Positions 9,073 to 18,326 are shown, numbered from the stretch's first letter. The stretch: DNA of 64,000 nt from Micromonospora zamorensis (GCF_900090275.1 NZ_LT607755.1:6386001-6450000), one strand, 5' to 3'. The notes: generated by a model from the sequence alone, not told the origin. A program made the numbers and translations.

Positions 9073-10062
9073 TCACCAGCCGAAGGTGCGGTCGACGGCG
9101 TCGAGCACCCGGTCGAGGTCGGGCAGGTATTCCTCTTCCACCCGGGAGGCCGGGTAGGGGGTGTCGAAGCCGGTCACCCGCAGCACTGGCGACTCCAGGG
9201 AGTAGAAGCACTCCTCGGTGATCCGGGCCGCCAACTCGGCGCCGAGACCGATGTTGGACGGTGCCTCGTGCACCACGACCGCGCGGCCGGTGCGCTTCAC
9301 CGACTCGTACGCGGCGCCCAGGTCCAGCGGGGAGAGCGAGCGCAGGTCGATGACCTCCAGCTCCCGGCCGTCCTCCGCGGCGGCGGTCGCCGCCTCCAGG
9401 CAGGTCCGCACCATCGGCCCGTAGGCCAGCACCGTGACGTCGGTGCCGGGCCGCACGACCCGGGCCGAGTGCAGGGGGTACGCCTCGGACAGCGGCGCGT
9501 TCAGGTCGACCTGACCCTTCTCCCAGTAGCGGCGCTTGGGCTCCAGGAAGACGATCGGGTCATCCGAGGCGATGGCCTGCTGGATCATCACGTACGCGTC
9601 CTGCGGGTTGGAGCAGGTCACGACCTTCAGACCGGCGGTGTGCGCGAAGTACGCCTCCGGCGACTCGGAGTGGTGCTCGACGGCGCCGATGCCACCGCCG
9701 AACGGAATCCGGATCACCATGGGGATGCTGAGCTTGCCGCCCGAGCGGTAGTGCATCTTCGCCACCTGCGACACGATCTGGTCGTACGCGGGGTAGACGA
9801 AACCGTCGAACTGGATCTCGCAGACCGGCCGGTAGCCGCGGATGGCCAGACCGACCGCCGTGCCGATGATGCCGGACTCGGCCAGCGGGGTGTCGATGAC
9901 CCGTTGGTCGCCGAAGTCCTTCTGGAGCCCGTCGGTGATCCGGAAGACGCCGCCGAGCTTGCCGACGTCCTCGCCCATGATGATGACCTTGGGGTCGGTC
10001 TCCAGGGCGCGGCGCAGGCCGGTGTTGAGGGCCTTGCCGAGGGTGAGCGTCTCCGTGGCCAT
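9073..10062 (-). CDS. 2-oxoacid dehydrogenase E1 component, beta subunit
   Basis: 329 aa, normal for E1beta. Transketolase pyrimidine-domain features are visible: the conserved MGEDVGKLGGVFRIT segment near residue 30, TPLAESGIIGTAVGLAIRGYRPVCEIQF, and a C-terminal domain with VHEAPSNIGLGAELAARITEE. Together with E1alpha it carries out the thiamin-diphosphate-dependent decarboxylation and reductive acylation of the E2 lipoyl group. The ATG at 10062 overlaps the TGA of E1alpha by one base (TGATG), so translation is coupled. Longer upstream frames run antisense through E1alpha and are not real. Confidence 0.94.
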   Translation of the reverse strand: MATETLTLGKALNTGLRRALETDPKVIIMGEDVGKLGGVFRITDGLQKDFGDQRVIDTPLAESGIIGTAVGLAIRGYRPVCEIQFDGFVYPAYDQIVSQVAKMHYRSGGKLSIPMVIRIPFGGGIGAVEHHSESPEAYFAHTAGLKVVTCSNPQDAYVMIQQAIASDDPIVFLEPKRRYWEKGQVDLNAPLSEAYPLHSARVVRPGTDVTVLAYGPMVRTCLEAATAAAEDGRELEVIDLRSLSPLDLGAAYESVKRTGRAVVVHEAPSNIGLGAELAARITEECFYSLESPVLRVTGFDTPYPASRVEEEYLPDLDRVLDAVDRTFGW

Positions 10063-11237
10063 CAGTGGGCGCTCCCTTCGAAGGACTCCATGTAGCGGTT
10101 GAACTTCGCGCGCTGCTCGTCGAGCAGCGGAGAGCCGTTGGGGTAGACGTGGTCGAACATCGTCACCGGCTCCGGGTTGGGCATGTTGAGCACCCGCTCG
10201 CGCAGGTGCACCGACTCGCGGCGAGCCTGCTCGTCGACCTCGGCGAAGAAGGTCGCGTCGGCGATCTGCTGCTTCTCCAGGAAGGCCTTGACCCGGGTGA
10301 TCGGGTCCTTGGCCTGCCACGACTCGACCTCGCTGGCGATCCGGTAGCGGGTCGGGTCGTCGGAGGTGGTGTGCGCGCCCATCCGGTAGGTGTACGCCTC
10401 GATCAGGCTCGGGCCCTGCCCGTGCCGGGCGTTGTCCAGCGCCGTGCGGGTCACCGCGTACGAGGCCAGCACGTCGTTGCCGTCCACCCGTACGCCGGGG
10501 AAGCCGAAGCCGGCGGCCCGCTGGTAGAGCGGGACCCGGGTCTGGCGCTCCAGCGGCTCGGAGATCGCGTACTGGTTGTTCTGGCAGAAGAAGACCAGCG
10601 GCGCGTTGAAGACACTGGCCCAGACGAACGCCTCGTTCACGTCGCCCTGGCTGGTGGCCCCGTCACCGAAGTAGGCGATCGCGGCCTCGCCGTCGTCGTT
10701 GCCGATCTTGCCGTCCATGGTGATGCCCATGGCGTAGCCGGTGGCGTGCAGGGTCTGCGCACCGATGACGATCGTGTACATGTTGAACTTGAACTCGTTC
10801 GGGTCCCAGCCGCCCTGGTCGACACCGCGGAACAGGCCCAGCGGCATGATCGGGTCGATGCCCCGGCAGTAGAGGACGCCGTGCTCCCGGTAGGTCGGGA
10901 AAGCCATGTCCTGCGATCGCAGCGCCCGCCCGGAGCCGACCTGAGCGGCCTCCTGGCCGAGCAGGCTGGCCCAGAGGCCCAGCTCGCCCTGGCGCTGGAG
11001 GGCGGTCGCCTCGGCGTCCAGCTTGCGGACCATCACCAGATCGCGGTAGAGCCCGCGGTATTCCTCGTCGGTGAAGTCCACGCGGTACTCGGTGCCGTCC
11101 GGCCCGGTGGCGCTGTCGATGCGCTCGCCGTCGGGGGTGAGCAGCTGCACCAGCTCCGGATTACCGGCCGCGCCCTTCTTGGAGCGGGGTGCAGGCCGCC
11201 TGCTGCGGGTGGTGCCCCCGGGGTCGCCCTTTGCCAT
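10062..11237 (-). CDS. 2-oxoacid dehydrogenase E1 component, alpha subunit (ThDP-binding)
   Basis: 391 aa. The thiamin diphosphate motif is seen as GDGATSQGDVNEA followed by the NNQYAIS segment, and the E1alpha hallmarks GQEAAQVGSGRAL, FPTYREHG and YRMGAHTTSDDPTRYR are present. It decarboxylates a 2-oxoacid and passes the acyl group to E2. It is the first gene of the operon. ATG 11237 has a GGGAGAG-like sequence upstream. A basic N-terminal tail of about 40 residues (SRRPAPRSKKG) precedes the domain. The 5' region up to 11759 contains a perfect hairpin (11370-11396). Confidence 0.93.
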   Translation of the reverse strand: MAKGDPGGTTRSRRPAPRSKKGAAGNPELVQLLTPDGERIDSATGPDGTEYRVDFTDEEYRGLYRDLVMVRKLDAEATALQRQGELGLWASLLGQEAAQVGSGRALRSQDMAFPTYREHGVLYCRGIDPIMPLGLFRGVDQGGWDPNEFKFNMYTIVIGAQTLHATGYAMGITMDGKIGNDDGEAAIAYFGDGATSQGDVNEAFVWASVFNAPLVFFCQNNQYAISEPLERQTRVPLYQRAAGFGFPGVRVDGNDVLASYAVTRTALDNARHGQGPSLIEAYTYRMGAHTTSDDPTRYRIASEVESWQAKDPITRVKAFLEKQQIADATFFAEVDEQARRESVHLRERVLNMPNPEPVTMFDHVYPNGSPLLDEQRAKFNRYMESFEGSAH

Positions 11238-11369
11238 CGGTCTCTCCCTGTCGTGTCTGCGTCGGCACCGGGGGGTCACCCGGCCGCGCAACTCGTGCGC
11301 CTGCCCGGCTGCTGCCGGGCCGGTTCCTGGCGGCCGCGCCTAGCCCCGGTGGGGGTTGCCGCACGGCGT

Positions 11370-11396
11370 GATCCGGGTTCTGGCCGAACCCGGATC
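11370..11396 (-). other. Perfect 11-bp hairpin in the intergenic region 11238-11759
   Basis: GATCCGGGTTC (11370-11380) and its perfect complement (11386-11396) enclose a 5-nt loop. The 522-bp gap separates divergent genes, so a hairpin here must end a short transcript or act in the leader of the E1alpha operon. A second weaker hairpin lies at 11303-11320. Apart from these and the candidate short ORF at 11411-11554, nothing recognisable is seen in the gap. Confidence 0.5.
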
Positions 11397-11410
11397 GGGA
11401 GTGCCGGCGC

Positions 11411-11554
11411 TCAACCGCGCCTGCCGCGAGGGTGCGCGGAGGTCACGGCTGCGTTGCCGTCGTGCTCCATATTCGCAGAGCAGGTGAGCGCGCCCACAGT
11501 ACGCCTGCCCCGCATTCCGACCGCCCACGCTTTGCCATCGTTTGTCGCCATCAT
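11411..11554 (-). CDS. Candidate 47-aa small protein or leader ORF
   Basis: A 47-codon minus-strand ORF beginning MMATNDGKAWAVGMRGRRTV, ending 14 nt before the perfect hairpin at 11370-11396. Its third-position GC is clearly lower than that of neighbouring genes and the ribosome binding site is weak. It may be a small gene with its own terminator, or chance. No similarity is recognised. Confidence 0.2.
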   Translation of the reverse strand: MMATNDGKAWAVGMRGRRTVGALTCSANMEHDGNAAVTSAHPRGRRG

Positions 11555-11759
11555 GCTGGCCTGCGTTTCGAGGGCGATCCGGCGATGATTCGTCACCGTT
11601 CGGTCAGCACCGCGTGTCGACACGCGGTGGAGGTTGGACGACGGAGCGTGACTACGTAAGGCTGATTACCGCAGGATCGCGCCTATCGAGTTATTTGCCG
11701 GCTTCAGCGCCGGCGGCGTCCATCCATGTCCTCCGACGGCCGACGACAAGGGGTGTGCG

Positions 11760-12656
11760 GTGCACGAGCCAGGTGATGGTCCCGGCACACCAGCCCTCGG
11801 CCGGCACCGGTCCGCGGGCGGTTACCGCAGGGTGGTCGGCGTGCACCGTGCTCCCGGCGCGGGCGGCCCCACCCGGGGTTACCTGCTCACCGTCGCGCTG
11901 CTGGCCGGCACCGCGTCGATGCCGATCCTCGCCGCGATCAGCGCCGGCTCGGCCACCCCGGGCAGCACCGCGCTGCCGGACAGCAGCATCCCGTTCATCC
12001 CGACCCCGTCGGTCGGGCCGGTGCTGATTCCGCTGCCGATGACCAGCCAGCCGTCAGTCCCACCGCCCGGCTCACCCAGCGTCGGCCCCACCAGCGGCTG
12101 GCTGCCCGCCGCTCCCCGTCGTACCCGGGAAGGGCCTGGGTCGGGGCCCACAGTGACCGACCTGGGGCCCGCCCCGCGGGCGCCGCACCCGCCGGTGGCG
12201 CCGAAGCCACCCCGGGGCACCTCACCGGCCGTCCCCCCGTCGTCGCCGACCGGTTCGCCGACCGGCCCCGGTCCGACCGACCCGGACCCGACCGACTCGC
12301 CGGGCCCCGATCCGACGCCGACTCCCAGCCCGACTCCGACCCCGACGTCGACGCTGGATCCGTCGCCCACGCTGGATCCGACGCCCACGCTGGACCCGAC
12401 GCCCACGCCGACGGACGCCTCGACCGCCACCGCCGTCCCGACCTGCACCCGGTCGGTGCCGGCCACCAGGCCCGCGCCGACCAGCACCCGGTCCGTGCCG
12501 GCCACCAGGCCCGCGCCGCCCGTCACCCCCGCCGTGCCGACCAGCCGGCCCAGCCCGTCGGTCCCGTCGTCTCCGACCGATCTCCCGACGTTCGCGGCCG
12601 GCCTGGCATCGCTGGCCGGACCGCCGCACCCGACGGTGTCCCCGGCGGTACGGTGA
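11760..12656 (+). CDS. Secreted or surface Pro/Thr-rich protein
   Basis: 298 aa from GTG 11760, which follows an AAGGGG sequence. About 40 residues in lies a hydrophobic segment (YLLTVALLAGTASMPILAAI) that could be a signal peptide or anchor. The rest is low-complexity and rich in Pro, Thr, Ser and Asp, with DPTPT/LDPTPT words and a repeated TRSVPATRPAP element. Such sequence is typical of actinobacterial wall-spanning or disordered extracellular proteins. No enzymatic domain is seen. The start is uncertain: a nearer GTG around residue 25 would give a more usual signal-peptide length. Confidence 0.6.
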   Translation: MHEPGDGPGTPALGRHRSAGGYRRVVGVHRAPGAGGPTRGYLLTVALLAGTASMPILAAISAGSATPGSTALPDSSIPFIPTPSVGPVLIPLPMTSQPSVPPPGSPSVGPTSGWLPAAPRRTREGPGSGPTVTDLGPAPRAPHPPVAPKPPRGTSPAVPPSSPTGSPTGPGPTDPDPTDSPGPDPTPTPSPTPTPTSTLDPSPTLDPTPTLDPTPTPTDASTATAVPTCTRSVPATRPAPTSTRSVPATRPAPPVTPAVPTSRPSPSVPSSPTDLPTFAAGLASLAGPPHPTVSPAVR

Positions 12657-12721
12657 CGAACAGGGGCGGCCCATCCGGTGCCGGCGGTGTTCGGCGGTAG
12701 GCGCATACCGGAGGGGGTGGC

Positions 12722-13345
12722 GTGGGCGGCGGTACCGAAGTCCGCCCGGTCACCAGCCGACCCGGTCCGGGGCGGCGGATCGCCCGGCTGGTCACCGAGG
12801 TGACCGCACCGGCCGTGCTCGTGTCGTTGCTGATCATCACGGTGAGCTGGCACAGCGCGCGCCGTCCGGGTCAGGGCCTCGTCTGGGGTCTGCTCGCCAC
12901 GATCTTCGTCACCGGCATCCCGTTCGCCTACATCGTCGGCGGCGTACGCCGTGGCCGGCTCACCGACCACCACATCGGCCGTCGGGAGCAGCGACGGGTG
13001 CCGCTGCTGGTCGGCCTCGGTTCGGTCGCGGGAGGGCTCGCCCTGCTCGCCGTGCTCGGCGCGCCCCGCCCGTTGCTGGCGCTGGCGGTGGCCGGGCTCG
13101 TCGGCCTCGTGGTCGCCGTGTCGGTCAGCCACTGGTGGAAGATGTCGATCCACTCGGCGGTGTCCGCCGGCACCCTGGTCATCCTGGCCCTGACGTTCGG
13201 AACGCGCGTGCTCGTCGCCGCCCCGCTGCTGGCGTTGGTGGGCTGGTCCAGGGTGCGACTGAGGGACCACACGGTGCCGCAGGTGCTCGCCGGTGGTGTG
13301 CTCGGCGCGCTGATCGCCGCGGCGGTCTTCGGCCCACTGCGCTGA
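12722..13345 (+). CDS. PAP2-like membrane phosphatase family protein
   Basis: 207 aa from GTG 12722 after a GGAGGGGG ribosome binding site. Five or six transmembrane helices are visible (AVLVSLLIITVSW, LLATIFVTGIPFAYIVGG, PLLVGLGSVAGGLALLAVL, LAVAGLVGLVVAVSVSHWW). The C-terminal part shows a degenerate PAP2 signature: SIHSA in place of PSGH, then SRVRLRDHTVPQVLAGG, matching SR-x5-H-x3-D with Gln for the final Asp. A lipid-phosphate phosphatase role is therefore plausible, but catalytic competence is doubtful because both motifs deviate. Membrane protein, monocistronic, ended by the hairpin at 13370. Confidence 0.7.
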   Translation: MGGGTEVRPVTSRPGPGRRIARLVTEVTAPAVLVSLLIITVSWHSARRPGQGLVWGLLATIFVTGIPFAYIVGGVRRGRLTDHHIGRREQRRVPLLVGLGSVAGGLALLAVLGAPRPLLALAVAGLVGLVVAVSVSHWWKMSIHSAVSAGTLVILALTFGTRVLVAAPLLALVGWSRVRLRDHTVPQVLAGGVLGALIAAAVFGPLR

Positions 13346-13369
13346 GACCCGCCGCAGACGCCGGCCGGG

Positions 13370-13403
13370 CCGAGGCGGGCGGCGCTATGCCGCCCGGCCT
13401 CGG
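13370..13403. terminator. Bidirectional hairpin between convergent genes
   Basis: Arms 13370-13383 and 13389-13403 pair over 14 bp with one bulged C and a GCTAT loop, in the 64-bp gap between the convergent genes ending at 13345 and 13410. Confidence 0.75.
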
Positions 13404-13409
13404 GTGTCG

Positions 13410-14633
13410 TCAGGCCCCGTCGTCGGCCAGGCGGTGCCGGTTCGCCTCGATCCAGGCGTCCAGGGCGGCCGGGTCGTCCGGGTCCACACCGTCGGCCATC
13501 AGCTGTGCCACCGCGGCGGTGGCGGCGCTGCGTCGTTCACCAGTGGAGTAAAGGCGCGCGAACTCCGGCACCATCTCCTCGATCGCCTCGTCGGTGCGCG
13601 TGGTCGCCGCCTCGGGCAGACCGCGCTGCCGGGACGCGTACCGCGCCCAGGCACGCAGCACCCGGGGCAGCATCGCGGCGTCGTCCATGTCCAGCACGGC
13701 GCGGCGGTGCACCCAGTCGAGCAGGAAGAGCCCGGACACCGCCGGGCTCCAGCGCATCGGGTCGGCGTCCGGGAAGGTCGCCGAGTGGTCCAGCAGCAGG
13801 CTCAGGCAGAAGTGCAGCGAGGCCAGCTCCGGGCCGTCGACGGAGTCCAGCCCGAAGCGGGTGGCCTCCGGCGCGGCGAGGAACCGCCGGACCAGGTCGG
13901 TGCGCTCGGCGGCGGAGAGTGGCTCGACCTCCGCCGGGCCGGTCGGGTCGGCCGCGGTGGGCAGCAGCGCCAGCCGGGCACCGACCAGCGCCCGGTCGGT
14001 GGCGAGGGAACCCTCGCCGGGCAACTCGCTCAGCTCGTCGGTCACCGCGAGATGGCGGGCCACCTCGCCACGGAGCTGGGCCGGATTCTCGGTGCGGAAC
14101 CAGGTCAGCTCGTCGTCCGCGCACATCTGGCGGACCTGGTCCAGGATCCGTTCCGCCGGCCCGCCGACGAAGATGTCCTTGGTGATCCCGATGTTGTGGT
14201 CCACCAGGGCCACCAGCGCGTGCTCCGAGCCGCCGGACGCGTCGTCGTAGGCGAAGGTGGCGAGGTAGGACGTCTGGTCGCCGTAGACGTCGCCGTACGC
14301 CCACGTGCCGGTGAGGTGCACCCGGCCGAGCTGACCGGCCCAGGTGGGTGCCTGGCTGCCCGGACGCACCCGATCGGTGCCCTCGGCGTCCGGGACGAGC
14401 GTGGCGAAGACCTGCCGGATGGTGGTCGCGGCCGCGACCCGGCGACGGGCGGTGGCGGCGAGAAACCCGGTGACGAACTCCCGTACGGCGGTGTCGCGGT
14501 CGGTCTCCGCGATCGCGTAGACACTGCCCAGCAGCGCGCTGCCGAGCATCTCGGCGTCGAGGGCGGACTCCAGCTTGGTCACGTCGCGTGCGGCGTGCAG
14601 CACCGCGTCGTAGGGGGTCTGAGGCGTGGCCAT
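13410..14633 (-). CDS. Conserved hypothetical protein, 407 aa
   Basis: A full-length, soluble-looking protein beginning MATPQTPYDAVLHAARDVTK and ending IEANRHRLADDGA. There is no signal peptide or membrane helix. The middle region contains HLTGTWAYGDVYGDQTSYLATF and ALVALVDHNIGITKDIFVGG, which looks like a globular alpha/beta fold, and the C-terminal half is Ala/Leu-rich and helical. I do not recognise the family. It lies 57 bp downstream of the two GTPase genes on the same strand, so it may be co-transcribed with them. Confidence 0.8.
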   Translation of the reverse strand: MATPQTPYDAVLHAARDVTKLESALDAEMLGSALLGSVYAIAETDRDTAVREFVTGFLAATARRRVAAATTIRQVFATLVPDAEGTDRVRPGSQAPTWAGQLGRVHLTGTWAYGDVYGDQTSYLATFAYDDASGGSEHALVALVDHNIGITKDIFVGGPAERILDQVRQMCADDELTWFRTENPAQLRGEVARHLAVTDELSELPGEGSLATDRALVGARLALLPTAADPTGPAEVEPLSAAERTDLVRRFLAAPEATRFGLDSVDGPELASLHFCLSLLLDHSATFPDADPMRWSPAVSGLFLLDWVHRRAVLDMDDAAMLPRVLRAWARYASRQRGLPEAATTRTDEAIEEMVPEFARLYSTGERRSAATAAVAQLMADGVDPDDPAALDAWIEANRHRLADDGA

Positions 14634-14690
14634 GCTCCGACCCTACGCCGCCCGGGGCGTACACAGAGCGGTAGCGAGCCGTGCGGAGCG

Positions 14691-16376
14691 TCAGCGGCGG
14701 GCGGCGTCCCTCAGCGCGTCGCGTGCCTGCGCGTACGAGCCGAGCACGACCCGCACGGGTGTGAGCACGTACTCCTCGCCCACCCGGGCCACCTTCGCGG
14801 TCAGGCGTTGCTCGGCGCGGGCCCGGGCACGCCGCGCGGCCCAGCGCACCACGGGTCGGGTCAGCGCCGCCAGCAGCAGCCCGGCCAGCAGACCGCCGAG
14901 CAGCAGCAGGGTCGGCAGTGGCACCTGCCCGACCATCGGGTTGTCCAGCGCGGGCAGGCCGAGTGCCCGCAGCGCGTAGCCGAGCACCAGCCAGCCCAGA
15001 CCGACCACGGCGGCCAGGGTGACCAGCCACTGCAAACCGCCGACGACCCGCCACCACAGCGGTCGACGGCCGAGGCCGAGGTCGGTGCCGGCGATCGTGC
15101 GGTCCAGCGCGTCCGGCAGGTCGCCGAGGCGGGACCGGGCGGCGGCGGTGACCGCGCCGGGCCAGGCGGCGGGCAGGTCGGCGGCGGCCCGGTCGGCCAC
15201 CGCGCGGATCGCCAGACCCAGGGCGGAGCGTTGGGCGGCCGTCGGATCCGGCACGGAGGTGGCCGCGACCAGGCTCTCCGCCGCGTCGGCACCCGCGTCG
15301 GCCGGGCCGGGCAGGTGCAGCCGGCGCAGCGGGTCGGGTCGCAACCGCCGCCAGCCCCGGACCAGGGGCCAGCCGGTGGCCGCGACGGCCCGGTGCCGGT
15401 ACGCCTGCTGCACCGCCTCGGTCACCGCGGGCACGCCGGCAGCTCCGGCCAGCGCCCGGTTCAAGCCGTCGACTGTCGAGTCGTCCGGCCCACCGGCCGG
15501 TCTGGCCGAGCCGACCAGCTCGTCCAGCCCGGCGACGACCGTGTCGACGTCACCGGCGAGCCGACGCAGCGCGGCCTGCCGCTCGGCGACGGTCCGCTCC
15601 AGGGCACCGCGCAGCCCGACCATCCCGGCCGGGTCGATGGCGGTGGTGGACAGCAGCGGCACACCGGTCAGCCCGTCCGTGTCGAGCAGTCGGCGCAGGT
15701 CGTCCAGGACCCGGGGCACCTCAGCCGGGGGCAGCCGGTCGGCCTGGTTGAGCACGACCAGTGTGACGTCGCGGTGCCGGTGGAACTCGCGCAGGTAGCT
15801 GTCGTGGATGACCCGGTCGGCGTACTTCTGTGGGTCGACCACCCAGACCACCTGGTCGACCAGGCCGAGCAGTCGGTCCACCTCGAGCCGGTGGGACCGC
15901 TGGACCGAGTCGAAGTCGGGCAGGTCGAGCAGGATCAGCCCGTGCAGCGCCGTCTCGTCGTCCGCGTCCAGGGCGCTCTCCCGGACGAAACGGTGTCGGG
16001 GCAGCACGCCGATCCAGTCGAGCAGCCGGTTGGCGCCCTCCAGTGGGCCCCACACGCAGGCGTGGGTGACGCCGGTGGTCGGCCGACGGACCCCGACCGG
16101 CGACAGCTCCAGCTGGGCCAGCGCGTTGAAGAGGCTGGACTTGCCACTGCCCGTGGCGCCGGCCAGGGCGACCACGGTGTGGTCCCGGGAGAGCGCGAGT
16201 CGGGTGCCGGCCCGCTCGACCAGGGTGTGCGCGGGCACCAGCTCCGCGTCCGGCAGCAGGCCGTCGACAGCGGTCAGGAACCGGCGTACCGCGTCCAGTC
16301 GGGCGATCAGCACGTCGGCGTCGACCCGCTGGTCTCCGCGGAACGCCTCGCGTACCCGGCCGGTGATGTTCGTCAC
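14691..16376 (-). CDS. Dynamin/Era-like membrane-associated GTPase
   Basis: 561 aa from GTG 16376, which overlaps the stop of the upstream GTPase gene (GTGA). G-domain motifs are visible: Walker A GATGSGKSS (about 73-81), G2 region RRPTTG, G3 DLPDFD, and G4 NQAD (TLVVLNQADRLP). Two strongly hydrophobic helices follow in the last third (WLVTLAAVVGLGWLVLGYAL and LPTLLLLGGLLAGLLLAAL), then a basic tail. This layout, an N-terminal GTPase with a C-terminal membrane hairpin, resembles YfjP-type and bacterial dynamin-like proteins. Membrane remodelling or stress protection is inferred. Confidence 0.85.
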   Translation of the reverse strand: MTNITGRVREAFRGDQRVDADVLIARLDAVRRFLTAVDGLLPDAELVPAHTLVERAGTRLALSRDHTVVALAGATGSGKSSLFNALAQLELSPVGVRRPTTGVTHACVWGPLEGANRLLDWIGVLPRHRFVRESALDADDETALHGLILLDLPDFDSVQRSHRLEVDRLLGLVDQVVWVVDPQKYADRVIHDSYLREFHRHRDVTLVVLNQADRLPPAEVPRVLDDLRRLLDTDGLTGVPLLSTTAIDPAGMVGLRGALERTVAERQAALRRLAGDVDTVVAGLDELVGSARPAGGPDDSTVDGLNRALAGAAGVPAVTEAVQQAYRHRAVAATGWPLVRGWRRLRPDPLRRLHLPGPADAGADAAESLVAATSVPDPTAAQRSALGLAIRAVADRAAADLPAAWPGAVTAAARSRLGDLPDALDRTIAGTDLGLGRRPLWWRVVGGLQWLVTLAAVVGLGWLVLGYALRALGLPALDNPMVGQVPLPTLLLLGGLLAGLLLAALTRPVVRWAARRARARAEQRLTAKVARVGEEYVLTPVRVVLGSYAQARDALRDAARR

Positions 16377-18214
16377 CGGAAACCCTCCTCGTCGGCGGCC
16401 GGCTGGGTGTTGCCGGCGGCGGACAGGCCGCTGCGGTGCCGAGCCAGCTCGACCCGGCCCGCGGCCCGGCGCAGGCTGTCGCCGGCGTCCGCGGCGGGGC
16501 GGGCGTCCGCGGTGCGGCTCAGGAACCGGTCGGCCTCCGCGTCGAGCAGCGTCCGCACCCGCTTCAGCAGGTCGGTGCGGGCCTTGGCGGCGAGGGTACG
16601 CACCGCCTGGTCGCCGAAGATCGCCTGGAGTACGGCCTGCGCGGCGACGGTGGTGCCAGCCCCGGTGGCCAGCTCCAGCCCGGTCGGGATGAACGCGGTG
16701 GAGGCGAACACGGCGATCATCACGGCCAGCCCGGTGGCGTTGACGGCGTACGCGGCGGTGCGGGCCACGAACCGCTTGTCCCCGCCCTCGACCCGGACCA
16801 GCTCCAGCACCCCGCGCTGCCAGTCCCGGACCATCCGTTCGGCGCGTTCGGGCAGGTCGGCGCTTGGGTGGGCGAGCGCCGGTTCGAGCAGGTCGGCGCC
16901 CGCAGGGTGTGCCTTCCACCCGGTGTACGCGGATTCTGCGGCCTCCGAGGCCACCCCGCGCAGCAGCGTCACCAGCTGCGACTCGATGGCGTTGCGGAGT
17001 TCGACGGAGGGCGCCGGCCGGCCGGTGACGGCGGCCACCACCCGGTCCCGCAGGCGGCCGATCCGTGCCTCCAGGGTGCGGAACAGCTCGCCGGTGCCGA
17101 CGAACTCCTGCCAGCGCGCGAGCACCTCGCCCCGGAGCAGCCGACCGTCCTGGAGCCCCTGCTCGACGGTGCGCTCGGCACCCCGGTATGCGGCCCGGAC
17201 CCGTTCGTCCAGCCCGTCGGCGGCGGCGAGCTGCTCGTCGGCGGCGTCGGCCAGCTCCTCGACGGCGGGGTGCAGGGCGGCCAGCGCCCCGTCCAGCGTC
17301 TGACGGACCACCGCCGCCCGGGCGTCCGCGTCGCCGGCCAGCCGGGCGAACCAGTCGGCCAGCGATGCGGTGACCCCCTCGGGCAGCAACCCCTGCCCGT
17401 CGACCCAGGTCTCCGGCAGCACGAACAGCGGCGCCCGGCCGAGGTCCTGTTCGGCGAGCATCTCGCTCAGGTGCGCGGCGATCTCCTCGGTGGCCTCGGC
17501 AGGCACCCGGTCCAGCACCATGGCGATCACCGCGCCTCGCGACCGGGCGCTGCGCAGCAGCTCCCAGGGCACCGCGTCGGCGTACCGCGCGGCGGTGGTG
17601 ACGAAGAGCCAGAGATCGGCGGCGGCGAGCAGTTGGGTGGCGAGCGCCCGGTTGGCGTCGACCACCGAGTCGATGTCGGGCGCGTCGAGGAAGGCCAGCC
17701 CGGCGGGCAGGGCCGGCGCGGTGACGAGGTGCAGGGCGCGCGGATCTTCGCTCGGCTCGGTGGTGCGGGTCAGCCCGGGCAGCAGGTCACCCTGCCGGAA
17801 CCAGGCCGCGTCGGACGGGTTGCAGACCAGCACCGGCGAGCGGGTGGTCGGCCGGAGCACGCCGGCGGCGCTGACCCGGGCCTTGACCAGGCTGTTGACC
17901 AGGGTCGACTTGCCCGCGCCGGTGGAGCCGCCGACCACCACGAGCAGTGGGGCGTCCAGCCGGGCGAGCCGGGGCAGCAGATAGTCGTCGAGCTGGTCGG
18001 TGAGGGCGGTGGCGTTGTGCCGGGCGGACCCGGCGGTGGGCAGCGCGAGGGGATACCGGGTCGCACCGATCGCCTCCCGGAGGCCCGACAGTGCGCCGGG
18101 GAGGCTGTCGTCCCCGGTGGTGGCGGGCGGCTCCTCCGCGGCGTCCGGCGGGCCGGTGCGGGATGCGACGGCGGGCGCGCCGGAACGGGTGGCGGAATCG
18201 CCGTGCGTCGTCAC
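16373..18214 (-). CDS. Dynamin/Era-like GTPase, partner of the downstream GTPase
   Basis: 613 aa from GTG 18214; an in-frame TTG at 18250 adds 12 residues, and neither has a clear ribosome binding site. Walker A is [10 protein letters not shown] (about 95-104), the G2 region [10 protein letters not shown]3 DAPDID, and a MVLDRVP strand stands where G4 is expected, so the canonical NKxD is degenerate. A long helical region follows and a hydrophobic segment ([21 protein letters not shown]) lies near residue 510. It pairs with 14691-16376 by a GTGA overlap, a typical arrangement for two-component dynamin-like GTPases. It is divergent from dnaK across a shared 220-bp intergenic region. Confidence 0.85.
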   Translation of the reverse strand: MTTHGDSATRSGAPAVASRTGPPDAAEEPPATTGDDSLPGALSGLREAIGATRYPLALPTAGSARHNATALTDQLDDYLLPRLARLDAPLLVVVGGSTGAGKSTLVNSLVKARVSAAGVLRPTTRSPVLVCNPSDAAWFRQGDLLPGLTRTTEPSEDPRALHLVTAPALPAGLAFLDAPDIDSVVDANRALATQLLAAADLWLFVTTAARYADAVPWELLRSARSRGAVIAMVLDRVPAEATEEIAAHLSEMLAEQDLGRAPLFVLPETWVDGQGLLPEGVTASLADWFARLAGDADARAAVVRQTLDGALAALHPAVEELADAADEQLAAADGLDERVRAAYRGAERTVEQGLQDGRLLRGEVLARWQEFVGTGELFRTLEARIGRLRDRVVAAVTGRPAPSVELRNAIESQLVTLLRGVASEAAESAYTGWKAHPAGADLLEPALAHPSADLPERAERMVRDWQRGVLELVRVEGGDKRFVARTAAYAVNATGLAVMIAVFASTAFIPTGLELATGAGTTVAAQAVLQAIFGDQAVRTLAAKARTDLLKRVRTLLDAEADRFLSRTADARPAADAGDSLRRAAGRVELARHRSGLSAAGNTQPAADEEGFR

Positions 18215-18272
18215 CGCTAAAGCGTGCCCGACCGATGCAAGAGAAGACAACCGGACGGTAATAACGGGTGGG

Positions 18273-18291
18273 TTGCGTCGGGTTGACTCAA
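18273..18291. promoter_or_regulatory. Imperfect HAIR (HspR) site upstream of dnaK
   Basis: TTGCGT-N7-ACTCAA matches the HspR inverted repeat CTTGAGT-N7-ACTCAAG in one perfect half and five of six bases of the other. It lies exactly 52 bp (about five helical turns) upstream of the better site at 18325. Confidence 0.55.
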
Positions 18292-18297
18292 CTCAAC

Positions 18298-18326
18298 TTG
18301 ACGATTCGCCAACGCGTGGCACTATT
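18298..18326 (+). promoter_or_regulatory. Probable dnaK promoter (-35/-10)
   Basis: TTGACG (18298-18303), 17 bp, then ACTATT (18321-18326). The -10 element overlaps the left half of the HAIR at 18325-18343, which is what a repressor site should do. Confidence 0.5.

Noticed and set aside
11303..11320. tRNA or riboswitch in the E1alpha upstream gap
   Set aside because: Only a short hairpin is present; no cloverleaf, T-arm or known aptamer core was found.
13404..17303. Plus-strand open frame of about 1,300 codons
   Set aside because: It runs antisense through the hypothetical gene and the two GTPase genes, has low-complexity His/Gln/Gly/Arg-rich sequence, and no ribosome binding site; it is a high-GC artefact.
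16920..18250. Start of the proximal GTPase at TTG 18250
   Set aside because: TTG is rare and adds only 12 residues with no ribosome binding site; GTG 18214 preferred but not certain.
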